From BAIKAL-G1 sp943369525 (GTDB taxonomy: Bacteria > Cyanobacteriota > Cyanobacteriia > PCC-6307 > Cyanobiaceae): DNA of 64,000 bases. Position numbers and translations under genes: made by a program. Positions 8,365 through 16,198 of the stretch are shown here, piece after piece. The notes beneath the pieces were generated by a model. It did not search any database. It worked only from the letters and a program-made list of their open reading frames with translations, and was not told the DNA's origin. The stretch covers positions 1 through 64,000 of the forward strand of contig CALRNL020000012.1 of NCBI GenBank assembly GCA_943369525.1. Direction: 5' to 3'. Every line of letters begins with the position of its first letter. Within the stretch, counting starts at the first letter, position 1.

Positions 8365-8778
8365 TCAGCGCACGTGGCGGATGCCGTCCACCGGGTGGTA
8401 GGCCTCACCGGTGGTTTCTTCGTAGACGATGGCGGGCAGCCCGGTTTCAAACATCGTTTGCAGGGCTTCCTTGAGGTAGGGGTTCCAGCCTCCGGTGGTC
8501 ACCTTGCCGTGGCGCACGGTCCAATCCCAGGTGCCCTGCAGGTCCCGGGGAATCCGGCCTTCCCGGTCGCGGCGGGCCACCAGATCCTGGGATTCCACCA
8601 GGCCCACCAGGATTGGATCCTTGCCGTAGGCCGGTGTGATGCTCAGCTCCAGGCGCATCGGGTCTTCCTTGACCATGCGCAGGCGGAAGCGGGGGGGCAG
8701 CTTCAGGCTGCTAAGCACTGCTGCCACGATGCGGGTTCTCTGGTCCACCGAAAGAGGCCTCCGCCTAAAACACTCCAC
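8365..8778 (-). CDS. Conserved cyanobacterial hypothetical protein
   Basis: The 137-residue soluble protein looks real: balanced composition, no low complexity and a well-formed C-terminus (AYHPVDGIRHVR). It begins with GTG at 8778 and an early basic helix (LSVDQRTRIVAAVLSSLKLPP), followed by alternating strands. I do not recognise a named domain. It sits 6 bases before hrpB on the same strand and is probably cotranscribed with it. An alternative start inside the first ten residues is possible. Confidence 0.6.
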   Translation of the reverse strand: MECFRRRPLSVDQRTRIVAAVLSSLKLPPRFRLRMVKEDPMRLELSITPAYGKDPILVGLVESQDLVARRDREGRIPRDLQGTWDWTVRHGKVTTGGWNPYLKEALQTMFETGLPAIVYEETTGEAYHPVDGIRHVR

Positions 8779-8859
8779 TCCAACGGTTGTACCAGTTGGC
8801 GTGCTGCGGGGATTCTCCTACTGCGGGTCCCCTGGTCTCAAGGCTGAGGGCGCCTGGGG

Positions 8860-9135
8860 CTAGGGCTGGGCGTCGCTGGGGCTTAAGGGCGGGTCCTGGT
8901 CGGCGCTGAAGCGCACGGTCAGCAGGTCGTCGCGAATCAGCTGGCCCTCGGCATCCAGCAGCTCGGGATGGATCGTCAACCGGCCGGTGCGATCGGTTCT
9001 TTGGCTGGGCAGGGGATCTTCCGGTCGGGGCACCGCACTGAAACCGCGGGCCATCACCCGGAAGGCCTGCCAGAGCAACAGCAGGAAAAATCCTCCGTAG
9101 ATCAGTGGAAACAGGTGGGTGAGCAGGTCAGTCAT
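8860..9135 (-). CDS. DUF2973 domain membrane protein
   Basis: The 91-residue protein starts at ATG 9135 with an N-terminal membrane span (LLTHLFPLIYGGFFLLLLWQ) and ends in a conserved soluble part with GRLTIHPELLDAEGQL and DDLLTVRF. The span plus HPELLD-x-x-G and LL-x-V-R-F elements are those of the cyanobacterial DUF2973 family. Function unknown. The longest frame goes back to 9489 but its upstream part is arginine/proline-rich and unlikely to be protein. A related small helical gene lies upstream on the same strand (9538-9801). Confidence 0.75.
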   Translation of the reverse strand: MTDLLTHLFPLIYGGFFLLLLWQAFRVMARGFSAVPRPEDPLPSQRTDRTGRLTIHPELLDAEGQLIRDDLLTVRFSADQDPPLSPSDAQP

Positions 9136-9179
9136 CGGCAACGGCGACGAAGGGACCCCGGCCCATTCGGCTGGGTCCA

Positions 9180-9281
9180 TCATGGACCCGTAGGACGCCG
9201 GTGGGCGACCCTCCAGGCCCAGAGGCTGCTGCAGGCGGCACCGAAGGCCAGGAAGCCAAGCAGGTAGGGATGGGCGTTCAT
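9180..9281 (-). CDS. Possible 33-residue membrane peptide
   Basis: A short frame from ATG 9281 to TGA 9180 encodes MNAHPYLLGFLAFGAACSS, then LWAWRVAHRRPTGP. It has a single hydrophobic span ending in a positively charged tail, the build of small thylakoid or photosystem subunits, but it matches none that I know. It lies 44 bases before the DUF2973 gene in the same orientation. Too short to be certain; it could be chance. Confidence 0.3.
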   Translation of the reverse strand: MNAHPYLLGFLAFGAACSSLWAWRVAHRRPTGP

Positions 9282-9537
9282 GGCGTCGGAGATGGGTGGT
9301 TAGGCCGACCCGCAGGCGGTCGGGTTGGGGGGGCTGATCGGTCGTTGGGACCAATCTGGGGGTTAGCTCGGTCGGTTTGGGGGGATGGGGACGCTGGAGC
9401 CTGGGCCAGGTCTGGCCGGACTTGGCGAGGACCCGATTGCCGCAAGTGCAACTGAGCAAGGGTTCGCCAAGCAAGGGGCTGCTGGGCAACGCTTTGCTGA
9501 GGAAGCTTGATCCCAGGAACGCTGCCCTGCTGGGCGA

Positions 9538-9801
9538 TCAGCCCTGATGGTTGCTGGAATCCGAGGGACCGGGGGGCTCAAAGCTGGCCAGCAGGGCGCT
9601 GGGATCAAGGCCGATCCGGGGCGGACCACTGAGCTGTTGACGCATGACCCACTGGGTGGCGGCTTTTTGGCTGTGCCAGGCCTGGAGCAGTTGCTTGGCC
9701 AGGCCCTGGAGGGTTTGAAGATCGGCCGTGGAGTCGATCAACCGGGTCATGCGTTCCAGCTCGAATTGCTGGCCAAGGGTGAGGGCAAGCGGTTCGGACA
9801 T
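9538..9801 (-). CDS. Conserved small helical cyanobacterial protein
   Basis: The 87-residue soluble protein begins MSEPLALTLGQQFELERMTR and continues with a helix containing LQGLAKQLLQAWHSQKAATQ and WVMRQQL. It is predicted to be two long helices plus a disordered tail. The N-terminal phrase E-Q-F-x-L-E/Q-x-M-x-R-x-I looks like that of a small family conserved across cyanobacteria, function unknown to me. NblA (phycobilisome degradation) also has an LxxEQEFxL-type start, but the rest does not match NblA, so I do not use that name. Confidence 0.6.
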   Translation of the reverse strand: MSEPLALTLGQQFELERMTRLIDSTADLQTLQGLAKQLLQAWHSQKAATQWVMRQQLSGPPRIGLDPSALLASFEPPGPSDSSNHQG

Positions 9802-9914
9802 GGCGGACGACGCAAGGGGACATTGGGGTCCGCCAGAACACTACGAAATGTTTCGCCTGCTCGCGTATCGGTCGCCACAGAGTTATCGATCCCCTGTCAG
9901 GGTCTTGGCACTAA

Positions 9915-9958
9915 GTCCCCTGCTCCCAGGGCCTCGCTGGGGCCTGGGAGCAGGGGAC
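9915..9958. repeat. 15-base inverted repeat in the gap before a minus-strand gene
   Basis: GTCCCCTGCTCCCAG at 9915-9929 is the exact reverse complement of 9944-9958, with a 14-base loop. There is no T-run on either side. It lies between two genes of the same strand and could be a transcript-stabilising hairpin or weak terminator. Confidence 0.5.
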
Positions 9959-10024
9959 TGTTGGGGCTGGCTGCTGGGAAGGCAGGGCCCCAACTTGAGT
10001 CAGGGCAGGGCTTGGCGGCGCAGA

Positions 10025-10231
10025 TCAGCTGCTGTCCCGCAGGGTTTCAACGCAGCGGGTGACGCACTCCCCATCATCGACGGAACAGGCGGTGATGCAC
10101 TCGAAGTAGGTGTCGACGTGGTCGTCGGCGCTGACGCCCCAGGACGGGCCGTGCTCCTGACGGGGCCTGTGGGGGCCTGGGTTCAGCGAGGCCTGGGACA
10201 GGAAGGCGGCGTTGCTCGATACGGAACCCAT
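10025..10231 (-). CDS. Twin CX3C mini-protein
   Basis: The 68-residue product has a variable N-terminal half and a conserved-looking acidic/Cys C-terminal half: DTYFECITACSVDDGECVTR and CVETLRDSS. The four cysteines form CX3C-X6-CX3C, a spacing that suits a disulfide-linked helical hairpin or a metal site. No signal peptide is seen. I do not recognise a named family; the C-terminal half is what I would expect to be conserved. Start ATG 10231; a later start would still leave all four cysteines. Confidence 0.55.
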   Translation of the reverse strand: MGSVSSNAAFLSQASLNPGPHRPRQEHGPSWGVSADDHVDTYFECITACSVDDGECVTRCVETLRDSS

Positions 10232-10536
10232 GGCCGGAATGTCGCGATGGATACGGTCAGGCTATGCACACAATTGCCGCGAGTCCAGCGAAATGGGTCT
10301 TCATGCCTAAGGGGGCATGAAGTTTGATAAAGGGGAGCTTTATTGGCCATGGCCCTTTGCGGGTGGTTGGGCCCTCGCAGTCCTGGGGCTTGCCGGGTGG
10401 CAGGCCTCCAGGGCGGGCCCCGGGCTGGTGCCCCATGGGCGGGGCTCCCATGGCTAGTCCACCTCGGCTGCTGGAGCCCAGGCCGACACCAGCTGGCCGA
10501 AAGCCGCCAGGTCTGGCGTCCAACCCTGGAAGCGCT
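10232..10536. other. Intergenic stretch with one hairpin
   Basis: No gene is visible. A 9-base inverted repeat (CTTCATGCC 10299-10307 with GGCATGAAG 10314-10322) is followed on the plus strand by TTTGATAAAG. It could end a short plus-strand transcript or be part of a small RNA, but no known cyanobacterial small-RNA motif was identified. Confidence 0.35.
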
Positions 10537-12273
10537 TCAGCCCTTGCCGGCCGCGGCCAACTTGCCGGACGCCTCCTTGGCCTTTTGCTTCTCCCTGTTG
10601 GCGCGGCGTTTGGCCTCCTGCTCCCGTTGCAGGCGTAGCTCTTCAGCCGCGAGTCGCTCTTCCTCTTTCTTTTGCTGGTAATAGGCGTAATCGCCCCGAT
10701 AGAGCACCAATTCGCCATCGCGCAATTCGACGATACGGTTGGCTACCCGGGAGATGAAATAACGGTCGTGGGACACCACCAGAACGGCCCCCTCGTACTC
10801 CATTATGGCATCCTCCAGCATCTGCTTCGCGGGGATGTCGAGGTGGTTGGTGGGCTCATCTAGCACCAGCAAATTGCAGGGGCTGAGCAGCATCAGGGCC
10901 AGGGCGAGGCGCGCCTTTTCGCCACCACTGAGTTGGCCCACCTGTTTGAAGACGGCGTCATTGCTGAAGCAGAAACTGCCCAGTAGGGAGCGCACCTGGC
11001 TTTGGGTCCAATCGGGCACTGCTTCGAACAGGGTGTCGATGACGGTTTTGCTGAGATCGAGGGCTTCGGCCTGGTTCTGTTCGAAATAGCCGGCAATCAC
11101 ATTGTGGTCCCCCAGGCTGGCCCGGCCTTCTAGGGGCTCCTCCATGCCCATCACCAGCCTTAGCAGGGTGGATTTACCGGCCCCATTGGGTCCCACAAAG
11201 GCGATGCGATCGCCCCGTTCGATTTCCAGTTCGGCGCCCAGAAACAGGATGCGGTCGCCGTAGCTATGGGTGAGGTTGTCGAGCAGGGCGACCTGGCGGC
11301 CGGAGCGGGGCGCCGGCGGAAACCTAAAGCGGGGCCCGCCGAGGGCATCCACCGGCGCTTCGATGCGCTCCACCTTGTCGAGCAGTTTCTCGCGGCTCTT
11401 GGCCTGGGTGCTGCGGGTGGCGCTGGCCCGGAACCGATCGATGTAGGCCTGCTGGGTGGAGAGCTCCTTCTGCTGACGATCAAAGGCGGCCTGGCTGGCT
11501 TCGCGCTCGAAGGCCTTCTGCTCCAGATGTTTGCTGTAATTGCCCAGATAGCTGCGGGACACGCCCCGCTCCGTTTCGACGATCTGGTTGCAGACCCGAT
11601 CGAGGAAGGCCCGGTCATGGCTGATCACCACCAGGGGCACGGTCTGCTCGATCAGGTAGCCCTCTAGCCACTGGATCGTTTCCACATCCAGGTGGTTTGT
11701 GGGCTCATCGAGCAGCAGCAGATCCGGGTCTTGCAGCAGGATTTTGCCGAGGGCAATGCGCATCTGCCAACCGCCCGAATAGTCTCCCACCGGCTGCTCG
11801 GCGCCTTCGGGGGTAAAGCCGATCGTGGGCAGCAGTTTGTCGATGCGGGCATCGAGCTCATAGCCATGGAGGGCCTCGAAGCGGCTATGGAGCCGGCCCA
11901 GCTCGTGGATCAGCCCATCGAGATGGTCCGGGTCACTGGCGGCCCTGTCGGTCGCCATGGCGTCCTCCACCTGGCGCTGGCGATTGAGCACCTCGGCAGC
12001 TTCGCCGAAGGATTGAAAGAGTTCCTGGCGCACGCTGCGGGCCAGGTCCACATCGAATTCCTGCTGCAGGTAGGCAATGCGCGGCTCCCCCTGCTTGACC
12101 ACCAGGCCGCTAGTGGGCTCCTCCAGGCCGGCAATGATGCGCATCTGGGTCGACTTGCCGGCCCCATTCACCCCAACCAGGCCGATGCGATCGCCGGCCT
12201 TCACTTCCCAGGTGACGTCCTTGAGCACCTCGCCCGTGGGGTAAATCTTTGAAACACGTTCCAGACGAAGCAC
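10537..12273 (-). CDS. ABC-F family ATPase (translation factor type)
   Basis: The 578-residue protein has two ABC ATPase domains and no membrane span. The first domain shows Walker A GVNGAGKST (about residue 34), signature YSGGWQMR and Walker B LLLLDEPTNHLD; the second shows GPNGAGKSTL (about 362), LSGGEKAR and LLVLDEPTNHLD. The P-site-type linker between them is helical and basic (about 240-300). DEPTNHLD is the hallmark of ABC-F proteins, which bind the ribosomal E site and relieve stalling. The C-terminal coiled coil (QQKKEEERLAAEELRLQREQ onward) is Uup-like. The exact paralog cannot be fixed from sequence alone. It is preceded by a short divergent intergenic region of about 75 bases. Confidence 0.9.
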   Translation of the reverse strand: MLRLERVSKIYPTGEVLKDVTWEVKAGDRIGLVGVNGAGKSTQMRIIAGLEEPTSGLVVKQGEPRIAYLQQEFDVDLARSVRQELFQSFGEAAEVLNRQRQVEDAMATDRAASDPDHLDGLIHELGRLHSRFEALHGYELDARIDKLLPTIGFTPEGAEQPVGDYSGGWQMRIALGKILLQDPDLLLLDEPTNHLDVETIQWLEGYLIEQTVPLVVISHDRAFLDRVCNQIVETERGVSRSYLGNYSKHLEQKAFEREASQAAFDRQQKELSTQQAYIDRFRASATRSTQAKSREKLLDKVERIEAPVDALGGPRFRFPPAPRSGRQVALLDNLTHSYGDRILFLGAELEIERGDRIAFVGPNGAGKSTLLRLVMGMEEPLEGRASLGDHNVIAGYFEQNQAEALDLSKTVIDTLFEAVPDWTQSQVRSLLGSFCFSNDAVFKQVGQLSGGEKARLALALMLLSPCNLLVLDEPTNHLDIPAKQMLEDAIMEYEGAVLVVSHDRYFISRVANRIVELRDGELVLYRGDYAYYQQKKEEERLAAEELRLQREQEAKRRANREKQKAKEASGKLAAAGKG

Positions 12274-12347
12274 GGGGGCAGGGCTACAGGCGTGCCCCCA
12301 TCATCCCCTGAGCGGCAGACTGCAGGACTGCGGTTGTGCCCAGGGCC

Positions 12348-12611
12348 ATGATCAAACGACTCGAACAGGTGGCCGCCCTTGTGGTGGCGGCTGGTCTGGC
12401 GATCGTGAGCTACTGGTTGTTCTTCAGCTGGGCCCAGGGGGGGAATGGCACCCGGCCCCAGCGCTCTGCCCTAGAGGCCCCCGCGGGCCTTCAACAGCCA
12501 CTGCTTACTGCCCAGGTCATCCAGGGCGCTGATGTGGGCCTTCACCTCGTCGACACTCACCGGCAGGCCCCAGTCGTCGCCCAGGCGGCAGATCTGCTCG
12601 AGGGTGCCTGA
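12348..12611 (+). CDS. Possible small single-span membrane protein
   Basis: From ATG 12348 the frame gives MIKRLEQVAALVVAAGLAIV and SYWLFFSWAQGG, a positively charged start and one hydrophobic span. It then runs on into a region that on the opposite strand is the C-terminal half of the Nif11-like gene, so the last 45 residues look like an antisense shadow. The N-terminal 30 residues resemble a genuine small membrane protein; the gene may be real with an odd 3' end, or the frame may be accidental. Confidence 0.35.
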   Translation: MIKRLEQVAALVVAAGLAIVSYWLFFSWAQGGNGTRPQRSALEAPAGLQQPLLTAQVIQGADVGLHLVDTHRQAPVVAQAADLLEGA

Positions 12612-12770
12612 GGGGTCCTGCAGGGCCTGGCGGAATAGGGCCTGGGTGAGGTCCGGGTCCTGGCTGATGCGTTCGTAGAGGCTGGCGGCGTTGCTAGGGG
12701 CGTTTGCGCTGGCGCTGCTGGTCGCGCTACGGGCGCCCCCCTCGGCAGGCTTGGACTGGTCTTGGGCCAT
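12471..12770 (-). CDS. Nif11-like small protein
   Basis: The 99-residue protein has a low-complexity N-terminus (about 25 residues rich in Ser, Ala, Asn) and then SLYERISQDPDLTQALFRQA, GTLEQICRLGDDWGLPVSVD and EVKAHISALDD. The order helix with DP-x-L, short loop, helix with GxxxGLPVSxDEVKAHI is that of the Nif11 fold, which also serves as leader peptide in nitrile-hydratase-like leader and prochlorosin families. There is no double-glycine cleavage site, cysteine-rich core or LanM-type gene nearby, so I do not call it a peptide precursor. It is more likely one of the free-standing cyanobacterial Nif11-like proteins. Its neighbour on the plus strand overlaps its 3' half. Confidence 0.65.
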   Translation of the reverse strand: MAQDQSKPAEGGARSATSSASANAPSNAASLYERISQDPDLTQALFRQALQDPSGTLEQICRLGDDWGLPVSVDEVKAHISALDDLGSKQWLLKARGGL

Positions 12771-12912
12771 GGCTGGGTTGCACGCCTTTGGACCCTATGC
12801 AGGTCGGGCCCAAGCGGAAACCAATTTGATACAGCTAGCAGCACCGGCGTGGGGCTTGTGGGCCCAGGAGCCTGCTCCCCAGGTCCCAGGTCCCAGGTCC
12901 CTGAGCCCGGAC

Positions 12913-13563
12913 TCAGGCGGCCAGGGGGGCGTCCTCGGGCTGGCCGCTGGCGGAGGCATCTTCCATGGTGCGGGCGTCGAGGCAGAGCACCTTGCGCAGC
13001 TGGGCGTAGTTGGCGGCTAGGGCGGCGCGGCCGTCCTGCTGGGCCCCGAACTCGGCCCGTTGCAGCACGTGGTGCAGATGGGTGAGCAGGTAGGTGCTGA
13101 TCACCGCGGAAACGAGCACGTCACTGTGTTCCGCCATGCGGCGGCGTTCCGTGCGGGCCTGGTCGGCGCGGGCTTGCCCCCCCTTGGCTGATTTCAGGTC
13201 GCCGCTGGCCCTGGTCGGAGCCGCCTTGGTGGCCCCCGCCTTGCGGGTAGCTCCCTGGGTGGATTCGGCCACGGCCTGGGCGGCGGCGGCGCTGGGCGCA
13301 AGGGTTTTCACGCCCGGGGTTTTGACCGCAGAGGTTTTGCTAGGCGAGGCGTTGACAACCGCGCTTTTGCCAGCTCCAGCGGCCCGGCGGCCGCCGGCGG
13401 TCAGGGGCAGGGCGACGGCGGCTTGGTCGAGGGACTGGCTGCCTGGCCCCTGGCTGGCCAACCCCTGGCTGCCTAACCCTGGACGGGCTCCAGCCTGGCT
13501 GGCCAGTGCTTGCGCTGTCACGGTTTTTCCCATCGGGACCAGGGCTGGGTGGTATTGACCCAA
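12913..13563 (-). CDS. Conserved-looking hypothetical protein with repetitive N-terminus
   Basis: The 216-residue product has two parts. Residues 20-140 are low complexity, with short repeats of the type GSQGLASQGPGSQSL and many Ala, Lys and Thr. Residues about 145-205 form a plausible helical domain: SDVLVSAVISTYLLTHLHHV followed by a second helix with AQLRKVLCLDARTMEDA. The start may lie within the repetitive part; ATG 13563 is the first available. No family recognised. A leucine/histidine pair THLHHV is a possible metal or partner site, but that is a guess. Confidence 0.5.
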   Translation of the reverse strand: MGQYHPALVPMGKTVTAQALASQAGARPGLGSQGLASQGPGSQSLDQAAVALPLTAGGRRAAGAGKSAVVNASPSKTSAVKTPGVKTLAPSAAAAQAVAESTQGATRKAGATKAAPTRASGDLKSAKGGQARADQARTERRRMAEHSDVLVSAVISTYLLTHLHHVLQRAEFGAQQDGRAALAANYAQLRKVLCLDARTMEDASASGQPEDAPLAA

Positions 13564-13635
13564 GCATAGTCCCGGATACTACCCTTGTGCATCTCAGTAC
13601 ACTGGTGGATACGCCGGGGGATCCGTTCCACCCGG

Positions 13636-13676
13636 TTCCCGTTCCGGTCCGGTTCGGTTCGGTCCCCTTCTTTCCC
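13636..13676. repeat. Short GGTTC/GGTCC-type tandem repeats
   Basis: A run of CCGGTTC and CGGTCC units (CCGGTTCCCGTTCCGGTCC and on) lies in the divergent gap between the hypothetical gene on the minus strand and the ribbon-helix-helix gene on the plus strand. It may be a binding region for that regulator or simply low complexity. Confidence 0.3.
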
Positions 13677-13714
13677 CGTCCCTGGGGCTGTCCTTCGCGC
13701 TTTGGGCTGACCCT

Positions 13715-14131
13715 GTGGCGACCCGTCAGAACTCCACCAGTGGCCGCCCCAAGTCGCCCCGGATTCAGGTGGTGCTGCCGGAAGATCTTTGTGAGCGCCT
13801 TGGGGCGGTGGCCGATGCGGAGGCCCGCACGGTCAGCAACATGGCCCGGGTGTTGATCCAGCAGGGGCTAGAGGTGTACGAGCAGCAACAGGCCGCCCTG
13901 CGGGCCGCTGCCGCCCAGGCCCCCGCCCCATCCCTCGCCCCATCCGCCGCGCCCGGGGTCCGTCGAACCCCATCGGCGCGGGCCCCGTTATCCGGGGTCC
14001 CCGTCCCGGCGGCAACGCAGGCCCAGGCCACCGACAGCTTTCGCCAGGCCCTTGAGCAGCAGGGTCAGGCCGAGCCCAAGCGCCTGCGCGGAGCTCCCAG
14101 GCGCCTGCGCCTTAACCGTCCGCGCGCCTGA
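13715..14131 (+). CDS. Ribbon-helix-helix (CopG-like) DNA-binding protein
   Basis: The 138-residue product begins (GTG 13715) with a basic arm, then a beta strand RIQVVLPEDLCERLGAVADA and a helix EARTVSNMARVLIQQGLEVY. This is the strand-helix-helix layout of CopG/MetJ/Arc family repressors, with the conserved S-N-x-A-R near the second helix. The remaining 80 residues are Ala/Pro/Arg-rich linker and a short basic tail. Such proteins often bind palindromes and may repress their own gene. No toxin gene lies beside it; the downstream gene on the minus strand is anmK, whose 3' end overlaps it by 20 bases. Confidence 0.7.
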   Translation: MATRQNSTSGRPKSPRIQVVLPEDLCERLGAVADAEARTVSNMARVLIQQGLEVYEQQQAALRAAAAQAPAPSLAPSAAPGVRRTPSARAPLSGVPVPAATQAQATDSFRQALEQQGQAEPKRLRGAPRRLRLNRPRA

Positions 14132-15284
14132 GGTCGGCCTGGGGCCTGGCGCACACCCCCAGCACCGAGGCCTGGCGGGCACCGGTGACCGAAGCTAGGG
14201 AGCCGGGATGGCCGAGATGGTGCCACCAGGCCAGCAGGGCAAAGGCCAGGGCTTCCCGTTCACTATCGCCGATGCCGAGCTCCGCCAGGGGGCGCACGGC
14301 CATGCCGCGGCAGCGGCGGCGCAGTTCTGCCATCAGCAGGCGGTGGCGGGCACCGCCGCCCGCCACCAGCAGCTCCAGGGGCATGGGGCCCCGGCTGAGG
14401 TCCTGGGCCACGGCCGCAGCCGTGAAGGCGGTGAGGCTGGCCAGGGCGTTAGCGGGCTGGAGGCTTTCGCCCCGGGCCCGGGCCGCCTGCTCCAGGGCCT
14501 GGAGGCGGCGCTCGAGATCCTCGGAGCCAAATCGTTCGCGCCCCGTGGATTTGGGGGGTGCCTGCTGCAGGTACGGCTCCTGGAGCCACTGGTCGACCAG
14601 GGCTTCGTCGCTTTGGCCCTGGCTGGCCCAGGCGCCGTCCGCATCAAAGCGGAGGCTGCCGCCACTGAATTGGCTGACGGCCAGATCGAGCAGGCTGTTA
14701 GCTGGGCCGCAATCCCAGCCCTGGATCGGCGCCTGCCGTTGCGGCCCCGAGCTGGGGGGTAGCAGGGTGAGGTTGGCGATGCCACCAAGGTTGAGCAGGG
14801 CCCGCCAACCGCCGATCGCCGGCAGCAGGGCCCCATCGGCGGCGGGCACCAGGGGCGCCCCCTGGCCGCCGAGGGCCAGGTCCTGGGCCCGGAAGTCAAA
14901 CACCACCGGGGTTGCCAGCAATTCCGCCAGCAGGGGGCCCTGCAGCAGTTGCCAGCTGGCGCCGCGGCGGGATCCCTGGGGCGGCCGGTGCCAGAGGGTC
15001 TGGCCGTGGCAGCCCACCAGCTCGGCCTGGCCCTGGGGATCGCAGGCCCGGGCCGCCTCCGCCTGGGCCCCGGTCACGGCCTCGGCCAGATCCAGCAGGG
15101 CGGCGGCGGGCTGGGGCTGGCCCTGGCCCACGGCCAGTAACTGGTCACGCAGGCCTGCCGGATAGGGCCGGGAAACGCTGTTGAGCAGCTGCCAGCGGGG
15201 CCGCTCCGGCCGGCCGCAGAAATGGGCCAACACGGCATCGATCCCATCGGCACTGGTGCCGCTCATCAGCCCGAGAACGTGCAT
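14112..15284 (-). CDS. anmK: Anhydro-N-acetylmuramic acid kinase
   Basis: The 390-residue protein starts MHVLGLMSGTSADGIDAVLA, the N-terminal nucleotide-binding loop of AnmK. It has WDCGPANSLLD and a Gly-rich LVAGGGARHRLLM near the C-terminus. AnmK phosphorylates 1,6-anhydro-MurNAc produced by lytic transglycosylases during peptidoglycan recycling, giving MurNAc-6-phosphate. Length is close to that of the E. coli enzyme (369). It begins shortly upstream of the peroxiredoxin terminator and transcribes away from it. Confidence 0.93.
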   Translation of the reverse strand: MHVLGLMSGTSADGIDAVLAHFCGRPERPRWQLLNSVSRPYPAGLRDQLLAVGQGQPQPAAALLDLAEAVTGAQAEAARACDPQGQAELVGCHGQTLWHRPPQGSRRGASWQLLQGPLLAELLATPVVFDFRAQDLALGGQGAPLVPAADGALLPAIGGWRALLNLGGIANLTLLPPSSGPQRQAPIQGWDCGPANSLLDLAVSQFSGGSLRFDADGAWASQGQSDEALVDQWLQEPYLQQAPPKSTGRERFGSEDLERRLQALEQAARARGESLQPANALASLTAFTAAAVAQDLSRGPMPLELLVAGGGARHRLLMAELRRRCRGMAVRPLAELGIGDSEREALAFALLAWWHHLGHPGSLASVTGARQASVLGVCARPQADLRRADG

Positions 15285-15305
15285 CGCCGTGGGGGGCTAG
15301 CCAGC

Positions 15306-15331
15306 AAAAAGCCCTCCCATGATGGAAGGGC
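15306..15331 (-). terminator. Rho-independent terminator after the 1-Cys peroxiredoxin
   Basis: On the minus strand a stem of ten pairs with one mismatch (left 15311-15320, right 15322-15331) is followed by five T residues. It lies between the peroxiredoxin stop and the anmK start. Confidence 0.65.
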
Positions 15332-15404
15332 AGTGGGGGCCAGATCCGGGTTTAACGATCTGGGGCGACCAAGTAGGGCTGGATCCAGCTCAACGGGGGT
15401 CCAA

Positions 15405-15441
15405 CCCCATTTGCTCCTCGCCCAGCGAGGAGCAAATGGGG
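15405..15441. repeat. 16-base perfect inverted repeat next to the peroxiredoxin stop
   Basis: CCCCATTTGCTCCTCG (15405-15420) is the exact reverse complement of 15426-15441, with a 5-base loop. The right arm begins 3 bases after the peroxiredoxin stop. No T-run follows; it may protect the 3' end or add to the terminator at 15306-15331. Confidence 0.6.
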
Positions 15442-15443
15442 AC

Positions 15444-16079
15444 TCACTTATTGGGTTGGGGGGTGAAGCGCAGGTAGGGACGCACTTCGGTGACGCCCTT
15501 GGGGAACTTGGCGCGGGCGTCTTCGGTGGAGATCGAGGGCACCACGACACAGTCTTCGCCGTCCTTCCAGTTCACCGGGGTGGCCACGGAGTGGTAATCG
15601 GTGAGTTGCAGGGAGTCGATCACCCGAAGGATTTCCTGGAAGTTGCGGCCCGTGCTGGCGGGATAGGTGATCTGCAGGCGCAGTTTTTTGTTGGGATCGA
15701 TGATGAACACCGAGCGCACCGTCAGGTTGTTGAGGGCGTTGGGGTGGATCATCCCGTAGAGATCGCTCACCTTCTTGTCGGCATCGGCCAGGATCGGATA
15801 GTCGACGCTGGTCTGTTGGGTGTCGTTGATGTCGCCGATCCAGCCCTTGTGGCTTTCGGCCGAATCCACGCTCAGGGCGATGGTCTTGACGTTGCGCTTC
15901 TCCCACTCGGGGCGCAGGCGCGAGACCTCGCCTAGTTCGGTGGTGCACACCGGGGTGTAGTCGGCGGGGTGGGAGAACAGCACAACCCAGCTATCGCCGC
16001 CGAAGTCGTAGAGATTGATCGGACCGAGCTGGGAGTCCTGGGTGAAGTCGGGGACGGTATCGCCGAGCTGGAGAGCCAT
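15444..16079 (-). CDS. 1-Cys peroxiredoxin (Prx6 type)
   Basis: The 211-residue protein from ATG 16079 shows the Prx6 form: MALQLGDTVPDFTQDSQLG, then SHPADYTPVCTTELGEVSRL with peroxidatic Cys45 in PVCTTE. The C-terminal extension contains the Prx6-type WKDGEDCVVVP, YLRFTPQP. Peroxiredoxins of this class reduce hydrogen peroxide and lipid hydroperoxides with one catalytic cysteine and an external reductant. The longest frame reaches 16148, but the extra 23 residues are unlike the family start. A terminator follows. Confidence 0.92.
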   Translation of the reverse strand: MALQLGDTVPDFTQDSQLGPINLYDFGGDSWVVLFSHPADYTPVCTTELGEVSRLRPEWEKRNVKTIALSVDSAESHKGWIGDINDTQQTSVDYPILADADKKVSDLYGMIHPNALNNLTVRSVFIIDPNKKLRLQITYPASTGRNFQEILRVIDSLQLTDYHSVATPVNWKDGEDCVVVPSISTEDARAKFPKGVTEVRPYLRFTPQPNK

Positions 16080-16198
16080 GGCAGGCAGGGATGCGGAATG
16101 GGCCAACGTCTTTGATCGTGCCACAGGAGGCCTGCCCTGGCCCGCCATTGGTGGGGTTTTGTGTGGCGGCGGCTACAGCGGGCTCGCGGCCAGGGCGC

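Noticed and set aside
12471..12770. Calling the Nif11-like gene a lanthipeptide (prochlorosin) precursor
   Set aside because: No double-glycine site, no Cys/Ser/Thr-rich core after it, and no LanM gene nearby.
13715..14131. Ribbon-helix-helix protein as antitoxin
   Set aside because: No toxin-like gene is adjacent; the next plus-strand frames are shadows of anmK.
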